Shown piece after piece: positions 28,396-36,278 of a stretch of DNA of 51,410 bases; position 1 is the stretch's first letter, and each line of letters opens with the position of its first letter. This DNA is from Gammaproteobacteria bacterium. Its GTDB lineage: Bacteria; Pseudomonadota; Gammaproteobacteria; Pseudomonadales; Cellvibrionaceae. The stretch is from NCBI GenBank assembly GCA_025362015.1, contig JANYIO010000109.1, positions 1 to 51,410 on the forward strand, read 5' to 3'. The notes under the pieces were generated by a model that did not search any database, was not told the DNA's origin, and was given only the letters and a program-made list of their open reading frames with translations. The translations under genes were made by a program, and so were the position numbers.

Positions 28396-29367
28396 TTATA
28401 CGTTCAAATATTTTTCTATCGCGCTAAAAACTTGTGCACGATATCCTTCACTTTCATTAACCAATTGATGCTTCGCATTCGCAATCATAAATATTTTTGT
28501 ATTAGATAACTTACGTTGTATTTGCGGCAGATTGTAACGCCAGGCAACAGTCATATCACCAGTGCCTTGCACTATGGCTATTTCCTTATTTTGCGGTGTA
28601 AATGTAGCAAATTGCTGATCCCATGCTTTCATAGCACCTACCCATTTAAGCGTAAGATGTTTTGTTTGCAATGGATCCTGATGAGTAAGAAATTGAATAA
28701 AATGTTTGTCATGCGAGTTGTGTGAGATACCACGCTTTAATTGCTTCATAAATGGTTTCAATACAAGATACAGAAATTTTCCAAAACGCCAACTACGCGC
28801 CAAAATTAAAGGGGCACAAAGAACAATTTTATTGAAGCCCTGCCGCGAAGGATCTTGAAAGGCATAACGCCAGAGATAATTTAAAACCATCGCACTGCCC
28901 GTACTTTGACTCAGTGCATACACAGGTTGCGGCATTAAGGTTTTACTTTTCTCAAGAATTACAGCGAGAACATCAGCATATTGATCAAAAGAATTAATTT
29001 CCGTAGGCTCGCCACTACTTAAACCATGGCCAGGCAAATCAAAAATTAATACCGCAAGATTAAGTTTTAATGCAAAGCGAATTGCGTGATTATAAATACC
29101 CGTATGATCGTACAAACCATGATTAATAACTAAAGTTCCCTTCGGATTAACTGGCAACCAGTAATGAGTCGCTATACGAAAACCCGCAGCATCTATACAT
29201 CCGAATCCGTGTGCAACACCTGCAAATTCATGTGCAAAATTAATCTTATAAAAATTTAAATAGACTTGTGCTAAATCATTCTGTGCCCAATCGCAATCTT
29301 CTGCTAACGAAAATTTTAACAGTGGCAATTGCTCGGCCAGCTGAAGCAATTGTTGATATGTAAGCAT
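28396..29367 (-). CDS. Alpha/beta hydrolase (serine aminopeptidase S33-type)
   Basis: The 323-residue protein has the S33/monoacylglycerol lipase-like layout. It has GTLVINHGLYDHTGIYN (oxyanion region), VLIFDLPGHGLSSGEP, a nucleophile elbow ALSQSTGSAMV in which the usual GxSxG is S-Q-S-T-G, and a C-terminal His in NAKHQLVNES. It probably acts on an ester or lipid in the cytoplasm; no signal peptide is seen. Substrate unknown. It converges on the EamA gene and is divergent from the polysaccharide deacetylase gene across a 524-base gap. Confidence 0.85.
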   Translation of the reverse strand: MLTYQQLLQLAEQLPLLKFSLAEDCDWAQNDLAQVYLNFYKINFAHEFAGVAHGFGCIDAAGFRIATHYWLPVNPKGTLVINHGLYDHTGIYNHAIRFALKLNLAVLIFDLPGHGLSSGEPTEINSFDQYADVLAVILEKSKTLMPQPVYALSQSTGSAMVLNYLWRYAFQDPSRQGFNKIVLCAPLILARSWRFGKFLYLVLKPFMKQLKRGISHNSHDKHFIQFLTHQDPLQTKHLTLKWVGAMKAWDQQFATFTPQNKEIAIVQGTGDMTVAWRYNLPQIQRKLSNTKIFMIANAKHQLVNESEGYRAQVFSAIEKYLNV

Positions 29368-29891
29368 TGTCAGCCCCTCATCTTATCTATTGTTATGCAG
29401 CTGTAAATGATTTGGCGCAGCCACCAACATATGATTTTCAACCTAAAAATAACCAACTTTTTTACCTAATGAAAAATAATCTATCACATTATATTTTGCT
29501 GTACCAAAGAATTACTAACCTGATAATAGAACATACACGAAACTTGCAAACTAAATAAAGCATCCGATTTACTTCTTGCTACTAACTAATCATTCTTGCT
29601 ACTAACTAGTAGTGTGGTGCAGTTACTGCTAGCACTATACAGTCATTTTCTGATGATACATACGCAAAGATTTGGACCAGCTGTTTACCTAGCCAGCTCC
29701 TTGGGTTGAGACGCTAGTTATCTTTTAGCTTAAAATCCGGGGCACTACAAACCAACCTGATAACGTGAAGCTGTTCTAGTAAAGGAAAAAACACCTTAGC
29801 GCTGCTGCAAACGATATTTGCATTTTCTGAACAGACAACGCACACTAAACTATAACTAGAAATTAATACAACTAACTGTGAAAATCATCCA
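29368..29891. other. Intergenic region with a 20-base tandem repeat
   Basis: This 524-base AT-rich spacer holds no convincing gene. The unit TTCTTGCTACTAACTA appears at 29573-29588 and 29593-29608 (period 20). A small palindrome GCAAACGATATTTGC lies at 29807-29821. A 63-codon frame at 29367-29558 has no ribosome-binding site or family likeness. Promoters for both flanking genes must be here. Confidence 0.6.
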
Positions 29892-30707
29892 ATGAAAAAT
29901 TCATTCCATTTCATAAAAGTTTTTCTATTCCTCCTATTGATCAGCAACACCTGCCTTGCAACCGAAACACCACAAAAATTTAAGTGGCCAAAAGGTGTAA
30001 AGGCAGCGGTCAGCCTAGCTTATGATGACGCGTTAAACTCGCAGTTAGATAATGCCATTCCCGCCCTCAACAAATACCACCTCAAGGGAAGTTTTTATAT
30101 TCCTCTTGCGAGCCAGACCCTGACAAACCGCTTACCCGAATGGCGTGCAGCGGCCGCCCATGGCCATGAATTGGGCAATCACACATTGTTTCACCAGTGT
30201 TCAGGCTCCGCGCCGAATCGTGAATGGCTTGAACCACATCACGATTCGGATAAAATTAGTGTGGCACAAATAAAAGAACAAATTATTCTAGCTAATTCTA
30301 TGTTGCACGCCATAGACGGAAAAACTGAACGCACCTTTACCGCGCCATGTTTAGAATCAAACGCTGGTGGTGAAAACTATATTAATGCGATTAAAACAGA
30401 ATTTGTAGCGATTAAATTGCTAAATGGTGGCGTAACGCCAGACATGGATAATCTTGATCCTTACGCAGTCGGGGTAGCAATCCCCAACAATGTAACCGGC
30501 CAACAATTGATTAGTGTTGTGCAAGAAGCCGCACAAAAAGGTACTATGGCTAATTTTACTTTCCATGGTATTGGTGGCGATCATCTTGTCGTTTCTAAAG
30601 AGGCGCATGAAACTTTATTAAAATATCTTGCCGAAAATCCCAAAATTTATTGGGTAGATACTTTTTTAAATATAATGAAATACGTAAAAGAAAATCAAAA
30701 AAAATAA
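29892..30707 (+). CDS. Secreted polysaccharide deacetylase (NodB/CE4)
   Basis: The 271-residue protein has a signal peptide (FIKVFLFLLLISNTCLA). The CE4/NodB domain shows AVSLAYDDALNS (catalytic Asp and metal Asp at residues 45-46) and the metal motif H97-T-L-F-H101 in GHELGNHTLFH. Near the end FTFHGIGGDH carries the second catalytic His. The insertion between strands and the short length resemble the Bacteroidetes/Cellvibrio CE4 enzymes. It removes acetyl groups from polysaccharide such as xylan or chitin; which one is not visible. A Cip1-like lipoprotein gene follows within 37 bases, suggesting joint action. Confidence 0.9.
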   Translation: MKNSFHFIKVFLFLLLISNTCLATETPQKFKWPKGVKAAVSLAYDDALNSQLDNAIPALNKYHLKGSFYIPLASQTLTNRLPEWRAAAAHGHELGNHTLFHQCSGSAPNREWLEPHHDSDKISVAQIKEQIILANSMLHAIDGKTERTFTAPCLESNAGGENYINAIKTEFVAIKLLNGGVTPDMDNLDPYAVGVAIPNNVTGQQLISVVQEAAQKGTMANFTFHGIGGDHLVVSKEAHETLLKYLAENPKIYWVDTFLNIMKYVKENQKK

Positions 30708-30744
30708 AATATTTCTTTACGCAGTAAATCACCTTATCTTTTAT

Positions 30745-31587
30745 ATGAATATCACCATGTCAAAAAAATATTTATTCGCTTTTTTGTGTGTACTAGCCAT
30801 AAACATTACCTCCTGTGCGGCTAAGCACTCACAACAAAATAAAATAGCCTACAGCAATAGCTGTGGCGTAGACATTCTTTGTTGGGATTTTGAAGAAGGC
30901 CGTATTCCTAACGGATGGAGCGCATATCGCAACCAATTAAGTGGCTCCCTTCTGGTTGACGACACCAAGCCGCATAAAGGCAAATACGCCCTACACGCCA
31001 AAGATATCCAAGGTATTAAAGAAGGCGAAATGGATGGCTCAAAACACACCATTCAATATCTCCTTCCTGCCAATTTTGGGCCGATCCTCTGGGGCCGCGC
31101 TTATGTGTATACCACACCTGAACGCCCAGACGCGCATGCGGGTCTTTTCAATGCACGCTACCCAAGACCTAATTCCGTATCAACCGATGTAAATACCCTG
31201 GATTGGTATGAAGTGGCGTCCTATCAACAAACCTATATGGCCATTTGGCACCCACCAGAGCCACCGGGCTTTCCAGAATGGGTGCTATTGTCTGACAAGA
31301 AAGTGGTGCTCAATGAATGGGCCTGCCTGGAATGGCAGTTTGATGCCGCAAATGGCACTAACCCTGAAGCGGCTGATCCGCGCGTTTGGGTGAACGGAGT
31401 GGAGTTGTCGTGGCCGAAAAAATTTGTGTATTCAAACCCGACGGGAGCACCCAAGCCAACGATGGAAAAAGCGCGCAGCTTTACCTTCATTGAAACGGGC
31501 GTGTATTTGTATCAAGACTTAACTCAAATCAGTAATTGGTGGATTGATGATTTGGCAGTTGGCACTCATCGCATTGGTTGCCAATAA
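30745..31587 (+). CDS. Cip1-like secreted jelly-roll lipoprotein
   Basis: The 280-residue protein has a lipoprotein signal ending in ITSC near residue 24. The mature part has features of the fungal Cip1 family: FEEGRIPNGWSAYR at the start, KGKYALHAKD, WGRAYVYT, NEWACLEWQFD, VWVNGVEL, and a closing WWIDDLAVGTHRIGC that matches the Cip1 end pattern. Cip1 has a polysaccharide-lyase-like jelly-roll fold and accompanies cellulases; activity differs among members. It lies downstream of the CE4 deacetylase, so it probably acts on the same glycan. The assignment is from memory of the fold family and needs a profile search. Confidence 0.55.
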   Translation: MNITMSKKYLFAFLCVLAINITSCAAKHSQQNKIAYSNSCGVDILCWDFEEGRIPNGWSAYRNQLSGSLLVDDTKPHKGKYALHAKDIQGIKEGEMDGSKHTIQYLLPANFGPILWGRAYVYTTPERPDAHAGLFNARYPRPNSVSTDVNTLDWYEVASYQQTYMAIWHPPEPPGFPEWVLLSDKKVVLNEWACLEWQFDAANGTNPEAADPRVWVNGVELSWPKKFVYSNPTGAPKPTMEKARSFTFIETGVYLYQDLTQISNWWIDDLAVGTHRIGCQ

Positions 31588-31608
31588 CCACTTAGTGAGA
31601 ATTTAAGA

Positions 31609-32619
31609 ATGAACGATGCCCTTCGCTACGCTCTGCAACACATGCCAAAAGCAGAATTACATATTCATATCGAGGGATCGTTAGAACCCGAATTAATTTT
31701 TGCACTGGCGCAACGCAATAACTTTACTTTGCCCTATACATCCGTGCAGCAGCTGCGTGCGGCTTATGCATTTATTGACCTGCAATCATTTCTCGATATT
31801 TACTACGCTGGCGCCAGCGTCTTGCAAACTGAGCAAGATTTTTTTGACATGACTATCGCCTACCTGCAACGCGCACAAGCTGACCATGTTCGCCACACTG
31901 AAATTTTCTTTGATCCGCAAACTCACACCGCTCGCGGTGTGCCAATGGCAAGTGTGATTAATGGCATTCATCGCGCATGTTTAGCTGCGCAACCAAATAT
32001 TAGTGCATCTTTAATTTTGTGTTTTTTACGGCATTTATCAGAGCAAGATGCGTTCGAAACACTGAAGCAAGCTCTACCCTATCGCGAAAAATTTATCGGC
32101 ATTGGGCTCGACTCTGCCGAGCTAGGCAACCCACCGGAAAAATTTGCGCGAGTCTTTACTCGCTGTAAAGATCTGGGGTTTCATGTGGTTGCTCATGCTG
32201 GAGAAGAGGGCCCACCAGAGTATATTGTAAGCGCACTTGATGCACTACACGCTGAACGTGTCGATCACGGCGTTCGCTGTTTGGAAGACCCGGAATTAAC
32301 TCAACGTTTAGTGAACAACAAAATTCCGTTAACGGTCTGCCCGCTTTCGAACTTGAAGCTACGAGTCGTTGAAAACTTAAACGATCATAATATTTTACAA
32401 TTGCTAGATGCAGGCATCGTAGCCACCATTAACTCGGATGATCCCGCCTATTTTGGTGGCTATATTAATGATAACTTTATCGCCGTAGCAGATGCTCTAT
32501 CGATGAGTTTGCAGCAGGCAAAACAATTAGCGCGCAATAGTTTTATCGCTGCCTTTTTGCATGATGAAACCAGACAACAATATTTAAATGAGGTAGACGA
32601 ATTTTTTAATTCGCTGTAA
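31609..32619 (+). CDS. Adenine deaminase (adenosine deaminase family)
   Basis: The 336-residue protein belongs to the adenosine/AMP deaminase superfamily: metal motif AELHIHIEGSLEPEL, AHAGEEGPPEYI with catalytic Glu, ERVDHGVR, and NSDDPAYFGGY with metal Asp. The overall sequence closely resembles the Pseudomonas aeruginosa PA0148-type proteins, which deaminate adenine to hypoxanthine rather than adenosine. It acts in purine salvage in the cytoplasm. It follows the Cip1-like gene after 21 bases and may be read through from it, although the functions are unrelated. Confidence 0.9.
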   Translation: MNDALRYALQHMPKAELHIHIEGSLEPELIFALAQRNNFTLPYTSVQQLRAAYAFIDLQSFLDIYYAGASVLQTEQDFFDMTIAYLQRAQADHVRHTEIFFDPQTHTARGVPMASVINGIHRACLAAQPNISASLILCFLRHLSEQDAFETLKQALPYREKFIGIGLDSAELGNPPEKFARVFTRCKDLGFHVVAHAGEEGPPEYIVSALDALHAERVDHGVRCLEDPELTQRLVNNKIPLTVCPLSNLKLRVVENLNDHNILQLLDAGIVATINSDDPAYFGGYINDNFIAVADALSMSLQQAKQLARNSFIAAFLHDETRQQYLNEVDEFFNSL

Positions 32620-32686
32620 ATTTTCCGCAGGCACTAGGTAGATTATCTATTAAAAACACCACAACATAAAATTTTGCGCTGCTCAA

Positions 32687-32713
32687 AAACCCATACCGAT
32701 TGGAAATGGGTTT
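32687..32713. terminator. Hairpin between convergent add-type gene and phoU
   Basis: Arms AAACCCAT and ATGGGTTT with an 11-base loop; the A/T-runs are short. It can serve both convergent genes. Confidence 0.45.
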
Positions 32714-32727
32714 CGAAGATTAATGAA

Positions 32728-33423
32728 TTACGATTTCTCAAGATTGGAATGGCGTACATCTTCACCTTTAACGAGATAAATGACGTATTGCGCCAGGTTG
32801 CGCGCATGGTCACCAATTCGTTCAAGTGCACGCAATGACCACATGATATTAAGTACGCGCGTAATACTGCGCGGATCTTCCATCATATAAGTCACTAACT
32901 CGCGCATGGCTGTACTATATTCCATATCAACTGTGCGATCCGTTTGCACCACGCTATGAGCTAGATCCATATCTAACCGCGCAAATGCATCTAGCGCATC
33001 TTGTAACATTTTTGCAACCTGGCCACCGATGTGGCGCACTTCCACATAACCGCGTGGCGCCATGCCTTCATGATGCAAGGCAATTGCCTGGCGGGCTATT
33101 TTACTGGCTTCATCGCCAATTCGCTCCAGATCAGTAATGGCTTTGGTAACTGCAATCACCAAACGCAAATCACTCGCCGCGGGCTGACGTCGTGCGAGAA
33201 TACGAATACATTCTTCATCAATCGACATTTCCATTGAGTTAACAGTGCTATCCGCACGCACAACCTGCTCTGCTTTTTCAAAATCAGCATCGACTAATGC
33301 TGAAATTGCATCGTTGACTTGTCGTTGCGCCATGCCACCCATCTCCGAAAGATGGGTTCTAATATCATCAAGTTCAATATTATATTGTTGTGAAATGTGA
33401 TGTGTGTGACTGGTGATATCCAT
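32728..33423 (-). CDS. phoU: Phosphate signalling protein PhoU
   Basis: PhoU links the Pst transporter to the PhoR/PhoB two-component system and represses the Pho regulon when phosphate is plentiful. The 231-residue protein has two three-helix PhoU repeats with metal-binding acidic patches (ITDLERIGDEASKIARQA and LRALERIGDHARNLAQYVIY). The ATG at 33423 is chosen because GGAG lies nine bases upstream and MDITSHTHHISQQYN is family-like; the frame extends to 33465. It is the last gene of the pst cluster; phoB/phoR are not in the window. Confidence 0.96.
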   Translation of the reverse strand: MDITSHTHHISQQYNIELDDIRTHLSEMGGMAQRQVNDAISALVDADFEKAEQVVRADSTVNSMEMSIDEECIRILARRQPAASDLRLVIAVTKAITDLERIGDEASKIARQAIALHHEGMAPRGYVEVRHIGGQVAKMLQDALDAFARLDMDLAHSVVQTDRTVDMEYSTAMRELVTYMMEDPRSITRVLNIMWSLRALERIGDHARNLAQYVIYLVKGEDVRHSNLEKS

Positions 33424-33516
33424 CGTTAATACTCCACCCATAATTACGCAAAAGGTATGATACAAAAGTTAGCTGTTTGTAATAAAAGCTTAGCCGAACT
33501 GTAATATAAAATTAGT

Positions 33517-33554
33517 AGCAATCTTGTAAAAGCATAGCAGCGATCTTGCAAAAG
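33517..33554. repeat. Short direct repeat between pstB and phoU
   Basis: AGCAATCTTGTAAAAG (33517-33532) is repeated as AGCGATCTTGCAAAAG (33539-33554), period 22. No Pho-box pattern is seen here. Confidence 0.6.
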
Positions 33555-33581
33555 GAAAGCCACTTGAGGCGTGCTGAAGAG

Positions 33582-34358
33582 TTAACCATAGCGGCCCGTA
33601 ATATAGTCTTCAGTTTGCTTCTTGGTTGGATTGGTAAACAAGGTATTAGTATTACCATGCTCAATTAAATCACCCATATACATAAATGCGGTATAGTCTG
33701 AAACACGCGCTGCTTGTTGCATGTTGTGCGTGACTATGACAATAGTATATTTAGATTTTAATTCGTAAATTAATTCTTCAATTTTTAAGGTAGAAATTGG
33801 ATCCAATGCAGACGCTGGCTCATCCAATAAAATAACTTCGGGTTCAATCGCAATAGCGCGCGCAATCACTAACCGCTGTTGTTGCCCGCCGGACAAACCA
33901 AAAGCATTGTCGTGCAAACGATCTTTTACTTCATCCCATATTGCTGCGCTGCGCAAAGCATTTTCCACTACCGTATCTAATACGCGTTTTGATTTTACGC
34001 CTTGCAAGCGCAAACCATAAGCAACGTTTTCGTAAATAGATTTAGGAAATGGGTTAGGTTTTTGAAATACCATTCCTACTTGACGGCGCAACTCTGGCAC
34101 ATCCACATTTTTAGCGTAGATATTTTTACCATCCATAATAATTTCGCCTTCAATACGACATGAATCCACCAAATCATTCATGCGATTAAAGCAGCGCAAC
34201 AATGTTGATTTACCACAACCGGAAGGGCCAATAAAAGCAGTCACTTTTTTCTCAGGAATAGCTAAACTAACGCTATTCAGTGCTCGCTTTTGATCGTAAT
34301 ACAAGTTGAGGTTTTTTACTTCAAGCTTGATATTTTCAGCAACTGCTGTAGGTGTCAT
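33582..34358 (-). CDS. pstB: Phosphate ABC transporter ATP-binding protein PstB
   Basis: PstB is the ATPase of the high-affinity phosphate importer. The 258-residue protein has Walker [20 protein letters not shown], the signature [14 protein letters not shown], Walker [14 protein letters not shown] and the switch His in VTHNMQQ. It matches the expected length. It is separated from pstA by a 172-base spacer filled largely with a palindromic repeat element, and from phoU by 158 bases. Confidence 0.98.
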   Translation of the reverse strand: MTPTAVAENIKLEVKNLNLYYDQKRALNSVSLAIPEKKVTAFIGPSGCGKSTLLRCFNRMNDLVDSCRIEGEIIMDGKNIYAKNVDVPELRRQVGMVFQKPNPFPKSIYENVAYGLRLQGVKSKRVLDTVVENALRSAAIWDEVKDRLHDNAFGLSGGQQQRLVIARAIAIEPEVILLDEPASALDPISTLKIEELIYELKSKYTIVIVTHNMQQAARVSDYTAFMYMGDLIEHGNTNTLFTNPTKKQTEDYITGRYG

Positions 34359-34407
34359 AACTTTTTCCTATCAAAACTTAAAAAATTTATTGTGAAAAAA
34401 TCGCAGC

Positions 34408-34510
34408 ATGGATTCCGGCATTTCATCTGAGACCGTCGGAGGCACGAAGCCGACGTCGAGCCTACAGGGATGTACTTGCGACGCGTCTCAGATGGAATGC
34501 CGGAATCCAT
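34408..34510. mobile_element. MITE-like element inside the pst operon
   Basis: A 103-base unit has 26-base terminal inverted repeats (34408-34433 and 34485-34510) that differ at one base. They begin ATGGATTCCGGCAT and end CTGAGAC. The interior contains further palindromes (CGTCGG/CCGACG) and a GAGCCTACAGGGATGTA stretch. It does not code for a protein. It lies between pstA and pstB. Confidence 0.8.
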
Positions 34511-34530
34511 TCCTCACACACATCACATAC

Positions 34531-36240
34531 TTAATCCGCCGCACTGCGATATTTTTCTCTTAAATTATTGCGAATTTTGATCGCTGTAAAATTAAGAGTA
34601 ATAATTAACAACACCAGTATCAATGATGTCGCATAGACTAAAGGGCGCGCTGCTTCTACATTCGGGCTTTGAAAGCCCACATCATAAATGTGAAAACCCA
34701 AATGCATAATTTTTTGATCTAAATGCACAAAGGGATAATTGCCATCGACCGGTAATGCGGGCGCCAATTTCACCACGCCCACCAACATCAGTGGTGCAAC
34801 CTCACCTGCCGCACGCGCAATCGCTAAAATTAAACCAGTCATCATTGCCGGCGTTGCCAAGGGCACAATAACTTTCCACAGAGTTTCGGATTTAGTTGCA
34901 CCTAACGCCAAACTCCCTTGACGAATAGTACTGGGAATACGCGATAAACCTTCTTCAGTAGACACAATCACGATGGGTAGAGTTAATAACGCTAAAGTGA
35001 GTGATGCCCAAAATAATCCAGGGGTGCCGAAGGTAGGCGTTGGTAAAGATTCGGCGTAAAACAAATGATCGAGATTCCCACCCAAAGTGTAAACAAAAAA
35101 CCCTAAACCAAACACGCCGTACACAATAGAAGGCACACCCGCGAGGTTGTAAACAGAAATACGGATGATGCGTAGAAATAATCCATCCTTAGCATATTCA
35201 CGTAAATAAATAGCCGCTAACACACCAAAGGGCGTAACCATAATCGCCATAATGATGACCATAATCAGCGTACCGAAAATCGCCGGAAAAATTCCGCCTT
35301 CGGTATTGGACTCTCGCGGTTCAGCGCTTACAAACTCCCAAAAGCGTTCTACATATTGCCCGCTTTTTGCAAAAATACCCATTGCATTGGGACGCGTAAC
35401 ACGCACAAGATGATCAAACGATAGAGTGATCTCTTTACCATCGGCAGTTTTTGCAATTAATTGATCGCGCTTGATTTGTTCAGCAAGAGCATCCCGCTCC
35501 TTTTTGATGATGGCATATTCATTTTCCAATATAATTTTTTGTTCCGCAAATTTCGCTTCAGCCGCAAGCATTTGTTCGCCAGTGATACCATCCAATTCAA
35601 GGCGACGATGCTTTAAACGTAAATCTTGCAATTCATTATTTACATGGCCAATTTCATTTTTTTCGAGACGCGTCATTTGGTCATGCAATGTTAACGAGCG
35701 CTTCATGCGCGCATCTAATTCTTGCCAAAAATTCTCTGCACCTTGAGCTACAACCGTTTTACCATTTTCATTGATAGATTCTAAATAACCGTAAAAATTT
35801 CCCCATTCACGCCGCTCAACCACAACAGCATCTTGAGGATATTTCCATTCACTCATGCCAATCTCAAGAAACCACATAAAGTCGCGCGAAGTTATATCGC
35901 GGTTACCCAACTTCATCAAATAGCGTGTTATGAGTTCACGATCAGTGGCAACGGTATAACCATTATCGCGAGCAACTGCAGCAGGTATCACTTCCGAGCG
36001 AACCACTTCAGCAAGAATAATTTGCTGCTTGCCTACATTATCAATAACGCTAGTTTGCAAAATATTTGCAGGCCAAAAATGGCTGAAACCACGCACTGCA
36101 ATTAGACCTACAAGACCAACAACCATCAGCATGCAAATGGTTACAGCTCCACCGTTTAACCAAATCCACGGCGAACCATTTTTAGTCCAAAGTGCAATTT
36201 TTTTTAAAGTCGCATTCAAAAAAGATTTCATGTCATTCAT
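34531..36240 (-). CDS. pstA: Phosphate ABC transporter permease PstA, long form
   Basis: The 569-residue protein is the long gammaproteobacterial PstA with an N-terminal extension. One helix (AVTICMLMVVGLVGLIAVRG) is followed by a large periplasmic region of about 240 residues. It includes a coiled coil (LQDLRLKHRRLELDGITGEQ ... YAIIKKERDALAEQ). The permease domain follows from about residue 315, with the ABC transporter loop EGLSRIPSTIRQGSLALGAT that contacts PstB. It forms the membrane channel with PstC. The extension corresponds to the DUF3333 region of other PstA proteins. Confidence 0.96.
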   Translation of the reverse strand: MNDMKSFLNATLKKIALWTKNGSPWIWLNGGAVTICMLMVVGLVGLIAVRGFSHFWPANILQTSVIDNVGKQQIILAEVVRSEVIPAAVARDNGYTVATDRELITRYLMKLGNRDITSRDFMWFLEIGMSEWKYPQDAVVVERREWGNFYGYLESINENGKTVVAQGAENFWQELDARMKRSLTLHDQMTRLEKNEIGHVNNELQDLRLKHRRLELDGITGEQMLAAEAKFAEQKIILENEYAIIKKERDALAEQIKRDQLIAKTADGKEITLSFDHLVRVTRPNAMGIFAKSGQYVERFWEFVSAEPRESNTEGGIFPAIFGTLIMVIIMAIMVTPFGVLAAIYLREYAKDGLFLRIIRISVYNLAGVPSIVYGVFGLGFFVYTLGGNLDHLFYAESLPTPTFGTPGLFWASLTLALLTLPIVIVSTEEGLSRIPSTIRQGSLALGATKSETLWKVIVPLATPAMMTGLILAIARAAGEVAPLMLVGVVKLAPALPVDGNYPFVHLDQKIMHLGFHIYDVGFQSPNVEAARPLVYATSLILVLLIITLNFTAIKIRNNLREKYRSAAD

Positions 36241-36278
36241 TCCGATTTAAAAGCATCTCGACTTAAAGCCATTTCGAC

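Noticed and set aside
29367-29558. 63-codon frame in the large intergenic gap
   Set aside because: It starts inside the start region of the alpha/beta hydrolase on the other strand, has no ribosome-binding site and no recognisable sequence features.
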